DNA from: an uncultured Clostridia bacterium
GTDB taxonomy: Bacteria > Bacillota > Dehalobacteriia > UBA4068
Assembly (NCBI GenBank): GCA_944390945.1
Contig: CALXRV010000021.1
Span: 1-52,452, forward strand
DNA length: 52,452 nucleotides
Reading direction: 5' to 3'
Positions 23,430 to 31,156 of this stretch are shown one piece after another. The notes below the pieces were generated by a model. It saw nothing but the letters and a program-made list of their open reading frames with translations, searched no databases and was not told the origin of the DNA. How positions within the stretch are numbered: the first letter of the stretch is position 1; every line of letters begins with the position of its first letter. The position numbers were made by a program, and so were the translations under genes.

Positions 23430-24185
23430 TCAGCCATTTTTCTGCGCGCCAGCGCGCTGCGCGGCTGCTTCACGACGCACAGCAGCCATATATTTCGGAA
23501 TCACCAGCGCGCGCCGCCAGCGCTTTGGTTCTGCCAGCAGGCGCCACAACCATTCCAGCTTCAGGCGCTGCCATAACGCTGGTGCACGGCGTACCGCGCC
23601 GGCCAGCACATCAAAACTGCCACCCACGCCAACCGCCAGCCGGCAGCCCAATGCTTCCCGGTTTTGATACAGCCATTTTTCCTGAAACGGCATGCCCAGC
23701 GCAGCAAATAACACATCGGCCCGGGCAGCCGCCACAGCTGCCACGACGGCGCTTTCCCTGCCCCGGAAATAACCGTTTTCGCAACCCACGATCTGCAGGC
23801 CGGGATAACGGCTGCAAAGCGTCTTGGCCGCAGCCTCGGCCACACCCGGTTGGGCGCCGAGCAAATAGATACGCCAGCCCTTTGCTGCAGCGCGCGCACA
23901 GATCTCATCCAGAAGATCAATCCCGGTCACACGTTCGCGCAGAGGATGGCCAAGCCGTCGTGCGGCCCAGAGTATCCCGTTGCCGTCCGGCGTTACCAAA
24001 GCAGCCTGCTCCACGATCGCTGCCAACGCGGCATCCTGCCGCGCCAGCCAGACGCCTTCCGGGTTGATCGTCACCACCTGACGTAGCAGGCCGTCGTTAT
24101 TATGTCCTGCAGCAAGGAAAGCCTCGATTTGCTCGAGGCTCTCCCGCATATCATATTCATCCACGCGCACACCAAGAATCCGCAT
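23430..24185 (-). CDS. WecG/TagA/CpsF family glycosyltransferase
   Basis: A GT26-family enzyme (251 aa) that adds N-acetylmannosamine or a related sugar to a lipid-linked carrier during wall-polymer synthesis. Conserved blocks are VVTINPEGVWLA, VTPDGNGILWAARRLG, ERVTGIDLL, YLLGAQPGVAEAAA, LGMPFQEKWLYQN and GVGGSFDVLAGAVRRAP. I use the second ATG (24183-24185) because GGAAAGGA is 9 nt upstream and directly abuts the first ATG. It is the last of three envelope genes on this strand, 24 nt behind the LCP gene, consistent with a teichoic-acid-like polymer. Confidence 0.92.
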   Translation of the reverse strand: MRILGVRVDEYDMRESLEQIEAFLAAGHNNDGLLRQVVTINPEGVWLARQDAALAAIVEQAALVTPDGNGILWAARRLGHPLRERVTGIDLLDEICARAAAKGWRIYLLGAQPGVAEAAAKTLCSRYPGLQIVGCENGYFRGRESAVVAAVAAARADVLFAALGMPFQEKWLYQNREALGCRLAVGVGGSFDVLAGAVRRAPALWQRLKLEWLWRLLAEPKRWRRALVIPKYMAAVRREAAAQRAGAQKNG

Positions 24186-24209
24186 GCCGTTCATTCCTTT
24201 CCCACTACT

Positions 24210-25418
24210 TTACTGATCCGGATCCGGCAAATCCCAGACTCCGCCGCCATCCTGACCAGTCGTTACCGGATCTTCCAGCGTGGGGACATCGTCTTCTGGT
24301 GTCGCACCGCTGTCCGTAGCCTGATCCACGCCCTCTGTTCCCGTCGCTTCTTCCTCAGGCTCTACCTCTTCCGGTATCGTATAATATCCCAATCCGCCGT
24401 CGTCGATCACATTCGTATCAAAGCTAAAGCCTTCGCCAGCGATTGCGTTCAACGTATTCTGCAGTCGATCCTGGTAAATGATCTCGCAGCTCTGATATAC
24501 ACCGCCGATCTGGATATATTTGGAATATCCCTCGATCGTATAGGTCTGCATATTCTGCAGATCCATCGTCAGACCATATTTGGCCAGGTCAAGTGCTTCA
24601 ATCGGCGTCAGGTCGGTCTCTACATTGTTGATGGCAATGCCAACCAGTTCCGCAATCTTGGTCACCGAGGAGAAAGAAAGCAGCTTATCCAGTACCAGAC
24701 CGATAAATTCCTGCTGATGCGCAATGCGGTCATAATCCGTCACATCACCACCGCGATATCGGACATAACCGAGCGCATCATGGCCATTCAGCGTCTGCAG
24801 ACCAGGGTAGATGTCGATGCCCTCATTCCAGTTGGACATGGAATACTCCACATTGACCTCAATACCGCCCAGGGCGTCCACCAGTTCGATAAAGCCGTTG
24901 AAGTCCACGACGACATAATCATCGATCTTTATGCCCAGCAAATATTCCACCGTTTCCCGCGCCAGGCTGATGCCCCCGGCGGAAAAGGCGGCGTTGATCT
25001 TGTTCTTACCGTACCCCGGAATCTGCACATAGCTGTCACGCGGGATGGAAAGCAGGCTGACGCTCTTTTCCGAAAGATTAAGAAAAGCAAGCATCATGGT
25101 ATCGCTGCGCTGGCCCATCGAAGGATCATCCTCGCGCGTATCACAGCCAATGATCAGAATGGTACGCAATCCTTCCAGTTGCTGCACGGTATAAGGTTCC
25201 TCGTTGAGATCCATACCCGTAACCACAAACTGTTCCTCGGCCAGCCGTTCCATACCGCGTGCAAAGGAAACGTGAAAACCGAGAAAAAAGCACCAGGCCA
25301 CCACAAACAGCAACAATAAGACGAAAACGATCTTCCGCCGCAAAGAAAGCGCGCCAAACCAGGAGCTGCTATCATGTACGGTCGTCATATCCTTGCCCCA
25401 GAACTGTTGATCTGCCAT
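24210..25418 (-). CDS. LytR-CpsA-Psr (LCP) family protein
   Basis: A 402-aa membrane-anchored LCP protein; family members transfer lipid-linked anionic polymers to peptidoglycan. A short cytoplasmic N-terminus (RRK) leads into one membrane helix (about 30-50). The LCP domain carries IIGCDTREDD, RSDTMMLAFLNL, SIPRDSYVQIPGYGKNKINAAFS and YVRYRGGDVTDYDRIAHQQ, including the arginines that hold the lipid pyrophosphate. The C-terminal 55 residues are acidic low complexity (EEVEPEEEATGTEG). GAGGT precedes the ATG. It neighbours the TagA-like transferase whose product it may attach. Confidence 0.93.
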   Translation of the reverse strand: MADQQFWGKDMTTVHDSSSWFGALSLRRKIVFVLLLLFVVAWCFFLGFHVSFARGMERLAEEQFVVTGMDLNEEPYTVQQLEGLRTILIIGCDTREDDPSMGQRSDTMMLAFLNLSEKSVSLLSIPRDSYVQIPGYGKNKINAAFSAGGISLARETVEYLLGIKIDDYVVVDFNGFIELVDALGGIEVNVEYSMSNWNEGIDIYPGLQTLNGHDALGYVRYRGGDVTDYDRIAHQQEFIGLVLDKLLSFSSVTKIAELVGIAINNVETDLTPIEALDLAKYGLTMDLQNMQTYTIEGYSKYIQIGGVYQSCEIIYQDRLQNTLNAIAGEGFSFDTNVIDDGGLGYYTIPEEVEPEEEATGTEGVDQATDSGATPEDDVPTLEDPVTTGQDGGGVWDLPDPDQ

Positions 25419-25453
25419 GAAAAATTACCTCGTAAAAATCCGGCCCCGCCAGA

Positions 25454-26044
25454 CTATTTTGTTACATAGACGGTTTCCGTCCGCCCATCCTTGGGCTCCC
25501 AATCCAGCGCACAGCCAAAGGCTTCAGCCACAAAACGGATATGTACCAGGGTGCGCCCGCCTGCCGCATCGATCAATGGCGCGCAGGGCATGGTATAGCT
25601 CTCACCATCGATCTCCGCCGTTGTGCTGCCGACGGTCAGCAACATACTCTGCGTGCCGTCGGAAAAAAGAATCTGCCGCGTCTCTGCCAGCCACTCTACC
25701 GAAACGCCGATACTCTCCGCAATAAAACGAATGGGCACCATCGTATAGCCTGCGCCTTCTATGCGCGGCGCAGCATCCAGCGTAACGCTGCTGCCATTTA
25801 CGCTCGCCTGCCTGCTGCCGATCGTGAGCACAATATTTACGCCGAAGCGGCGATATGCCTCCTGCCGCAGCTGCTGCAGCTCTGCTTCCAACGGAGCAAA
25901 CTGCCGTTCAAGCTCCTGCTCCACCCAGCTTTGCGTAACCAGTGGATCGCTGGCGCTGCCGCCGCTGGCAAAAGCAGGTAAAGCGAGGGAAAGTATCAGG
26001 CCGAACAGAAATGCGGCACAAAAAATATGCTTATATTGCTTCAT
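25454..26044 (-). CDS. Exported stalk-domain (copper amine oxidase N) protein
   Basis: A 196-aa secreted protein. The signal peptide ends near ALPAFA. A short coiled coil (about 35-65, VEQELERQFAPLEAELQQLR) follows, then two copies of the stalk unit typified by YTMVPIRFIAESIGVSVEW and RTLVHIRFVAEAFGCALDW. Such domains are common on Clostridia surfaces, with no catalytic activity of their own. The second ATG was chosen because AGGAG lies 6 nt before it. It is upstream of the LCP and TagA genes with 35 nt spacing. Its own role is unknown. Confidence 0.85.
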   Translation of the reverse strand: MKQYKHIFCAAFLFGLILSLALPAFASGGSASDPLVTQSWVEQELERQFAPLEAELQQLRQEAYRRFGVNIVLTIGSRQASVNGSSVTLDAAPRIEGAGYTMVPIRFIAESIGVSVEWLAETRQILFSDGTQSMLLTVGSTTAEIDGESYTMPCAPLIDAAGGRTLVHIRFVAEAFGCALDWEPKDGRTETVYVTK

Positions 26045-26155
26045 CATTTTCTCCTGAATACAGGTTAACCGATAAATTATTCGACATGTATCCTGATTTT
26101 CCTGCTAGATAAACCAATTCCTGCATATGCTGTCGCCACAGCAGCACAAATTCCG

Positions 26156-26244
26156 CCGCATGCGCATGCGGAAGATTTGTCTGGCCTATTCCCCGCTGAT
26201 ATGGTATACTGACTGTAGACATGCTCAGGCATGCGTCCAGTATA
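26156..26244. promoter_or_regulatory. Divergent control region between the stalk gene and arcC
   Basis: Three elements are visible. A perfect 16-bp palindrome lies at 26156-26171. On the plus strand an extended -10 (TGG-TATACT, 26202-26210) points towards arcC. On the minus strand a second extended -10 (TGC-TATACT, 26239-26247) points towards the stalk gene. The two -10 boxes face each other and form the arms of a 40-nt hairpin-capable element (26205-26244) with an inner ATGC/GCAT stem. Neither has a good -35, typical of extended -10 promoters. The two transcripts would overlap by roughly 16 nt at their 5' ends. Confidence 0.5.
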
Positions 26245-26304
26245 GCACAGGAATAGACAAAACCGACGTTTTTCACGGAAAATTCAAGTTTGGAGGGAGA
26301 AAAG

Positions 26305-27255
26305 ATGGGCAAAGAAAAAGTCGTCATCGCTTTGGGTGGCAATGCACTGCAAACCGGCAATGGCCCGGCAACGGCGGAAGCGCAGCTGGAGGTCATCCGC
26401 ACCACTTGCGGTTACCTGGCGGAGGTCAGCCGCCTCGGCTATGAGATCGCCATCGTACACGGCAATGGCCCCCAGGTCGGCCGCATCCTGCTCGCCAGTG
26501 AAACAGCAAAGGATGTCACGCCGGCCATGCCCTTCGATGTTTGCGGCGCGATGAGCCAGGGCTATATCGGCTATCACATCCAGCAAGGCATGAAGCAGGC
26601 GCTGCGCCGCGTGGGGAAAAGCTATCTGCCTGTCGTCACCCTGGTCACACAGATCGTCGTCTCGCCGTTCGACCCTGCTTTTTCCAATCCGACAAAACCG
26701 ATCGGCCCCTTTTATACGGAAGCGGAAGCCAAAGTGCTGAGCGAGGAAAAAGGTTATACCATGAAAGAAGATGCCGGCCGTGGCTGGCGGCGCGTGGTAC
26801 CCAGTCCGCTGCCGCAGCGCATCGTGGAGATCGATAGCGTCAACCGGCTGTGGGATAGCACGATCGTCGTCACCTGTGGCGGCGGCGGCGTACCGGTGAT
26901 CGAAAACGACCAGGGCGATTTTGAAGGTATCGCTGCGGTCATCGATAAAGATTATGCCGCCGAGCTGCTGGCAGAAGATGTCGGCGCAGATACGCTGATG
27001 ATCCTGACCGAGGTGGAAAAGGTGGCGATCAATTTCAACAAACCCGATCAGCGCGACTTGGACCATATCACGGTCAAGGAAGCGGAGCGCTATATCGAAG
27101 AAGGCCATTTCGCGCCCGGTTCCATGCTGCCCAAGGTAAAAGCGGCGGTCAAATTCGCCAAAGCGCGGCCCGGTCGCCGCGCCATCATCAGCTCGCTGCA
27201 TAAAGCGGTGGAAGCGGTGGAAGGCCGCACCGGCACGGTGATCACCATCGACTGA
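26305..27255 (+). CDS. arcC: Carbamate kinase
   Basis: Carbamate kinase (EC 2.7.2.2, 316 aa) makes ATP from carbamoyl phosphate in arginine, agmatine or purine-derived catabolism. Amino-acid-kinase motifs are VIALGGNALQTG, VHGNGPQVGRIL, VVTCGGGGVPVI and DKDYAAELLAEDVGADTLMI. The C-terminal GSMLPKVKAAVKF is family-typical. GGAGGG lies before the ATG at 26305. No arcA, arcB or transporter gene is adjacent, so the source of carbamoyl phosphate is not shown by the context. Confidence 0.95.
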   Translation: MGKEKVVIALGGNALQTGNGPATAEAQLEVIRTTCGYLAEVSRLGYEIAIVHGNGPQVGRILLASETAKDVTPAMPFDVCGAMSQGYIGYHIQQGMKQALRRVGKSYLPVVTLVTQIVVSPFDPAFSNPTKPIGPFYTEAEAKVLSEEKGYTMKEDAGRGWRRVVPSPLPQRIVEIDSVNRLWDSTIVVTCGGGGVPVIENDQGDFEGIAAVIDKDYAAELLAEDVGADTLMILTEVEKVAINFNKPDQRDLDHITVKEAERYIEEGHFAPGSMLPKVKAAVKFAKARPGRRAIISSLHKAVEAVEGRTGTVITID

Positions 27256-27279
27256 CATGTCTTACCAGGAGGAAGCAAT

Positions 27280-27777
27280 ATGCAAAAAGGGACAACTGTG
27301 CGGAAAAAACGGTTGCATACCGGCATCCGTCTGCTGGCCGTTCTGATGGTGTTCGCCCTGCTCTGCCTGGATCAGGAAGCGGTCAGCGGTTCGGCCAAGC
27401 TGGACCTGCGCCAGGCACTGGAAAGCCGCTATGGTACGGAGTACAGCCGGGAAATCGGCATAACGGAAACCGGCGCGCAGTTGATGGAGCAGATGACGAT
27501 CTCCATCACGCCGGCGCACAAAATCGGTCCCCGGCGCTGGCTGCGCAACTATACCGAAACTCCCGTGCGTTATCTTTGCAGCGTGCGTTATGACCGCAGC
27601 CTGGTGCTGGAGGGAGCGACGCAGCTGGCGGGGAATCTCATCTTTACCTATACCGGTTTTGACGATCAAAAATTATACAGCGAAAAGCGGGCCTGGATCG
27701 AACCGGATACGCTGAAGATCACCGAACCCACGGCAGATGCAGCCAGCTTGTTTGCGATCGATCCACCGCAGCCATAG
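27280..27777 (+). CDS. Exported protein of unknown function
   Basis: A 165-aa protein I do not recognise. A basic N-terminus (KKRLHTG) and a hydrophobic stretch (RLLAVLMVFALLCL, about 17-30) form a signal peptide or membrane anchor. The rest is soluble, with no cysteines that would suggest lipidation apart from one in the hydrophobic segment and one at about 108. AGGAGG lies 7 nt before the ATG. It begins 24 nt after arcC and is likely cotranscribed, but nothing in it suggests a link to carbamate metabolism. A strong terminator follows. Confidence 0.72.
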   Translation: MQKGTTVRKKRLHTGIRLLAVLMVFALLCLDQEAVSGSAKLDLRQALESRYGTEYSREIGITETGAQLMEQMTISITPAHKIGPRRWLRNYTETPVRYLCSVRYDRSLVLEGATQLAGNLIFTYTGFDDQKLYSEKRAWIEPDTLKITEPTADAASLFAIDPPQP

Positions 27778-27840
27778 CGTCGAGGCGTCTGCCGAAAACG
27801 CGGCTGCGCAGGCAATGCAGGCACGCAACGGCTTTTCCGA

Positions 27841-27880
27841 AAAAAACATCCTGTTCCGGAAGTGGAACAGGATGTTTTTT
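27841..27880. terminator. Bidirectional terminator between convergent genes
   Basis: A perfect 17-bp stem (27841-27857 with 27864-27880) with a 6-nt loop is bounded by six A on the left and six T on the right. It terminates the arcC transcript on the plus strand and the M20 peptidase transcript on the minus strand. Confidence 0.93.
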
Positions 27881-27912
27881 CTTTGCGAAAAAGCATGCCG
27901 CTGGCAGAGCGT

Positions 27913-29283
27913 TCAGCTGTTCTGGAAATCGACCGTGGCATTGCCGTCCGCATCATAAATAACGGCATCTTTGTCCAGCGTGATGTTGTCGATCGTGGCA
28001 AAAAATGCTTCCTTGTTCGGGTATAGCGGCTGATAGCCGGCCATGATCTCCTTTGCGGCAGCCGCGCCATCCGTAAGCAGCGCGTCTGCTGCCAAAAGCT
28101 GCGCCTTGGCCGAATTGACGCATTGCCTTTCCGGGTCGGCAACACAATAATCAATGCCATGCCCCGCACCGGTAGCGCCGGCAGCATTGAACTGTACGCC
28201 CGGCATCAAGCAGGTCAGATCGCCAAAATCGGAAGAGCCGGTATTCCAGGTGCTATAATCAAACCGTACACGGTCCGCACCCACCAGATCTGTACAGCAG
28301 CGCTCGATCAGGCGCATCATGGCAGGGTCATGTACCTCCGGCGAATAACCGGGGCGGTCGCGGAGCTCAACGCCGGCGCCAAGCGCCAGTGCAGCGCCGG
28401 TTAATGCGCGGTTGACCCGCTTGTTGACCGCGATCATCGCATCCAGCGTGCGGGCGCGAACATAACTTTCCACCTTCATCTCATCCGGAATGATATTGAC
28501 CGCGCAGTTCACGCCCATCAGGATTGGGTGGAAGCGGATCTGATCCTGATCCTGGAATGTTTCACGCAGATCATTGCAGGCCTGCAGACCAAGCATGGCT
28601 GCGTACTGCGCGTTGATGCCGCGATGCGGCGCGCCGCCGGCATGCGCGGAACGGCCTTTGAAACGAATCGTCTTCGCCAGGCAGCCGTTATAGCCCATGA
28701 CGCAGGAGAAATCAAACGGCTCGTCCGGGCCAGCCACCGCACCGTGCACCATCATGCAGAGATCAACGCCGTCAAAATAACCGCGATATAAAAACTCGAC
28801 CTTACCGCCCATATAATGGATGACGCCCTTTTGGCGCAGTTCCTCGCGGAAGGCAAGTTGGATCATTTCCTCAGCCGGCACCATCATCAAGCGGATGGAA
28901 CCGCACATGCCGTCAAGCGCGCCAGGCTCTTTCAATGCGGCTGCAATCCCGAGCATCGCCGCGCCCTGCGCATGGTGGCCGCAGCAATGCGTCATGCCAT
29001 TGACCGATTCCGGATGGTTGGCGATATCCAGCGCATCAAGTTCGCCCATAATGCACAGCTTGGGGCCCGGGATGCCAGTATCCAAATCGGTAAAAAAGCC
29101 AGGGATATCGCCTGGTTCAGTCAACGCATAACCCAGCTCAGTAAAAGCAGCCTTCAAATAATTATGCGCTTCCCATTCCGTAAAGCCGGTCTGCGGATGC
29201 GCCCATAACCAACGCTCTGCCGCCAGGATCTGTTCGCGGTGACGGTCCACATTGGCCACAATGCGGTTCTGCCGTTCTGTCAT
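27913..29283 (-). CDS. M20 family amidohydrolase
   Basis: A 456-aa zinc amidohydrolase of the M20/AbgB-like group, which cleaves N-acyl or aminobenzoyl-type amide bonds. Metal-site blocks are visible: MGELDALD, THCCGHHAQGAAMLG and MMVPAEEMIQ. A dimerisation domain follows (FKGRSAHAGGAPHRGINA), and TGAGHGIDYC lies near the end. The substrate cannot be read from sequence. AGGAGG lies upstream; the second ATG (29281-29283) is better spaced, the first being only 2 nt from it. It appears monocistronic, ending at the shared terminator. Confidence 0.88.
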   Translation of the reverse strand: MTERQNRIVANVDRHREQILAAERWLWAHPQTGFTEWEAHNYLKAAFTELGYALTEPGDIPGFFTDLDTGIPGPKLCIMGELDALDIANHPESVNGMTHCCGHHAQGAAMLGIAAALKEPGALDGMCGSIRLMMVPAEEMIQLAFREELRQKGVIHYMGGKVEFLYRGYFDGVDLCMMVHGAVAGPDEPFDFSCVMGYNGCLAKTIRFKGRSAHAGGAPHRGINAQYAAMLGLQACNDLRETFQDQDQIRFHPILMGVNCAVNIIPDEMKVESYVRARTLDAMIAVNKRVNRALTGAALALGAGVELRDRPGYSPEVHDPAMMRLIERCCTDLVGADRVRFDYSTWNTGSSDFGDLTCLMPGVQFNAAGATGAGHGIDYCVADPERQCVNSAKAQLLAADALLTDGAAAAKEIMAGYQPLYPNKEAFFATIDNITLDKDAVIYDADGNATVDFQNS

Positions 29284-29358
29284 GCTCATTTCCTCCTTTG
29301 TTTATCGTTCACGAACGCCTTCGGGGCTTCGCCCGGCAGCGCTGTTCACCGTTTGGGC

Positions 29359-29385
29359 AAAAGCCGCCCCTTACGGGACGGCTTT
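29359..29385 (-). terminator. Hairpin downstream of hpf and the small frame
   Basis: Arms 29360-29370 and 29375-29385 pair over 11 bp (one G-U on the minus strand), with a 4-nt loop and a short T-tract (TTTTG). It is the only terminator-like structure between hpf and the M20 gene. The T-run is short, so strength is uncertain. Confidence 0.55.
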
Positions 29386-29457
29386 GGTATTGCGCAAGTA
29401 AAACAGCAGCAACAGGGATTTGCTTATGCTGGCGTCATAGAATTGTCCACCTGCCAT
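29371..29457 (-). CDS. Possible 28-aa small protein
   Basis: In the 308-nt interval between hpf and the M20 gene, an ATG (29455-29457) preceded by AGGGGAG at 9 nt opens a 28-codon frame, MAGGQFYDASISKSLLLLFY and then LRNTKAVP. The TAA stop lies in the loop of the terminator-like hairpin. The SKSLLLLFYL stretch could be a short amphipathic or membrane helix. A weak promoter (ATGACA, 16 bp, GATACT) is visible upstream. It resembles no small protein I know, and such short frames can arise by chance. I see nothing else in the interval. Confidence 0.35.
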   Translation of the reverse strand: MAGGQFYDASISKSLLLLFYLRNTKAVP

Positions 29458-29591
29458 TTTCGTTCTCCCCTGATGTCGCGGTTCTCCCAGCAGTATCTTC
29501 AATTAACTGCGCATGTCATCGTGATCGCTTATCTTGAGACGTCCGGTGCCCATCATCGCTGCCATCCGAGTTCTGCTGTGCGTGGAAAAGA

Positions 29592-30113
29592 TCACACTTC
29601 CGGCTGCAGCAGACCGTATTCGCTGTCATGCCGGCGATAGAGTACATTGACCACATTGCCTTCAGTATTGATAAAGACAAAGAAGCTGTGGCCCAGCAAG
29701 TTCATCTGCATGATCGCCTCCTCCACCGACATTGGTTTGGTGGTGAAGGTTTTGACACGCACCGGCTGGTCGTCTTCCAGCCATTGCGTTTCCGCAACCG
29801 CTTCCGGCACCGCGTCACGTTTTTCACGCCCACGTTTGATCAGGCGGGTACGGTATTTATGGATCTGGCTTTCCAGCTTTTCCGTCACATTGTCAATGCA
29901 GGTAAACATATCATAGCCTTCCTCTTCACCGCGGATAACAACGCCGTGATAAGGAATGGTGATCTCCAGACGCTGCCGGTCCTTGATGCTGCGCATCATG
30001 ACCGTAGCCTCTTCCGCGCCGATCAGTTTATCAAACTTGGAAAGGCGTTTGGCGGTGTATTCTTTGAGTGCGTCTGTGATTTCCAGGTTTCTGGACTTAT
30101 AGTTGATCAACAT
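29592..30113 (-). CDS. hpf: Ribosome hibernation promoting factor (long form)
   Basis: Long HPF (173 aa) dimerises 70S ribosomes into inactive 100S particles in stationary phase or stress. The N-terminal S30AE domain spans about 1-100 (YKSRNLEITDALKEYTAKRL). A linker and the C-terminal dimerisation domain follow (VRVKTFTTKPMSVEEAIMQM, ending HDSEYGLLQPEV). The ATG at 30111-30113 is preceded by AGAGGTG; an in-frame GTG three codons earlier lies within that ribosome site. It is downstream of ftsY with an 80-nt gap. Confidence 0.95.
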   Translation of the reverse strand: MLINYKSRNLEITDALKEYTAKRLSKFDKLIGAEEATVMMRSIKDRQRLEITIPYHGVVIRGEEEGYDMFTCIDNVTEKLESQIHKYRTRLIKRGREKRDAVPEAVAETQWLEDDQPVRVKTFTTKPMSVEEAIMQMNLLGHSFFVFINTEGNVVNVLYRRHDSEYGLLQPEV

Positions 30114-30193
30114 CTGCCTCACCTCTTTTTAAGTTTTCCAGCAAAGGGAAACTTCGCTAATATCTATATTCCCTGTGGGCAAAAGAAATCCTG

Positions 30194-31105
30194 CTATTCT
30201 GCGAATAAGGCATGGCTATATGCCACCGCATCAAAATCGCGCAGATCCTCCATGCCTTCGCCCACACCGATCAGCTTCACCGGCAGGCCGGCCTCGTCAA
30301 CAATGCCGCATACCGCACCACCTTTGGCAGAACCATCCAGCTTGGTAATGATCACGCCGGTCAGCGGCACGGCTTCGCGGAATTGCCGCGCCTGGCTGAT
30401 CGCATTCTGGCCAGTACCGCCATCCAGCACCAACAGACTCTGCAAAGCTGCATCCGGTGCTTCACGCGCGATGACGCGACCGATCTTCGCCAGCTCATTC
30501 ATCAAATTTGTTTTATTCTGCAGCCGGCCGGCCGTATCGACGATCAGTACATCGCAGCCGCGTGCTTTGGCTGCTGCAATCGCATCATAAACGACCGCTG
30601 CCGGGTCGGCTCCCTCTGCCTGACGGATCAGCGGAACGCCGGCGCGGTTTGCCCAGCCTTCCAGCTGCTCTGCCGCTGCCGCGCGGTAGGTATCCCCTGC
30701 GGCCAGCAATACATTCTTGCCTTCGCCGCGATAACGCGCCGCCAGCTTGCCGATCGTCGTCGTCTTTCCCGCGCCATTAACGCCTGTCATCAGCAGAATA
30801 TTCAGCTTACCTGCGGTAAGTTGCAGCCCGCCGCCGCCCGGCGCAGCCAAGATTGCGGCGATCTCCTCTTCCAGAGCGCCCCACAGCGCATCGCGTTCGC
30901 GGATATGCTCTGCCTTTGCCCGCTGGCGCAGCTGCTCGGTCAATTTGAGCGAAGTCTGCACGCCGACATCAGCCAGGATCAGCGCTTCTTCCAGCTCTTC
31001 AAAAAACTCCTCATCCACCTTGCCGGAAAACAGGCTCTTCAGCCCGCCGGTAAAACTGTTGCGTGTCTTGGCCAGCCCGGCCGTCAGCTTATCAAAAAGT
31101 CCCAT
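30194..31105 (-). CDS. ftsY: Signal recognition particle receptor FtsY
   Basis: FtsY (303 aa) is the SRP receptor GTPase that docks ribosomes translating membrane proteins. It has a short N-terminal domain (MGLFDKLTAGLAKTRNSFTG), no long acidic A-domain as usual in Firmicutes, and the NG domain: GVNGAGKTTTIGKLAARY, DTYRAAAAEQL, VDTAGRLQNKTNLM and TKLDGSAKGGA. It follows smc by 51 nt on the same strand, the standard smc-ftsY pair. Confidence 0.96.
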   Translation of the reverse strand: MGLFDKLTAGLAKTRNSFTGGLKSLFSGKVDEEFFEELEEALILADVGVQTSLKLTEQLRQRAKAEHIRERDALWGALEEEIAAILAAPGGGGLQLTAGKLNILLMTGVNGAGKTTTIGKLAARYRGEGKNVLLAAGDTYRAAAAEQLEGWANRAGVPLIRQAEGADPAAVVYDAIAAAKARGCDVLIVDTAGRLQNKTNLMNELAKIGRVIAREAPDAALQSLLVLDGGTGQNAISQARQFREAVPLTGVIITKLDGSAKGGAVCGIVDEAGLPVKLIGVGEGMEDLRDFDAVAYSHALFAE

Positions 31106-31156
31106 CTGTACTCTCCTTTACCGATTCCACTGCTGTTCCTGCCCAGCGCCCATTGC

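Noticed and set aside
24102..25319. Open frame of about 405 codons opposite the LCP gene
   Set aside because: Antisense of an LCP protein with all its motifs; composition (many His, Arg, Gln) is typical of a shadow frame.
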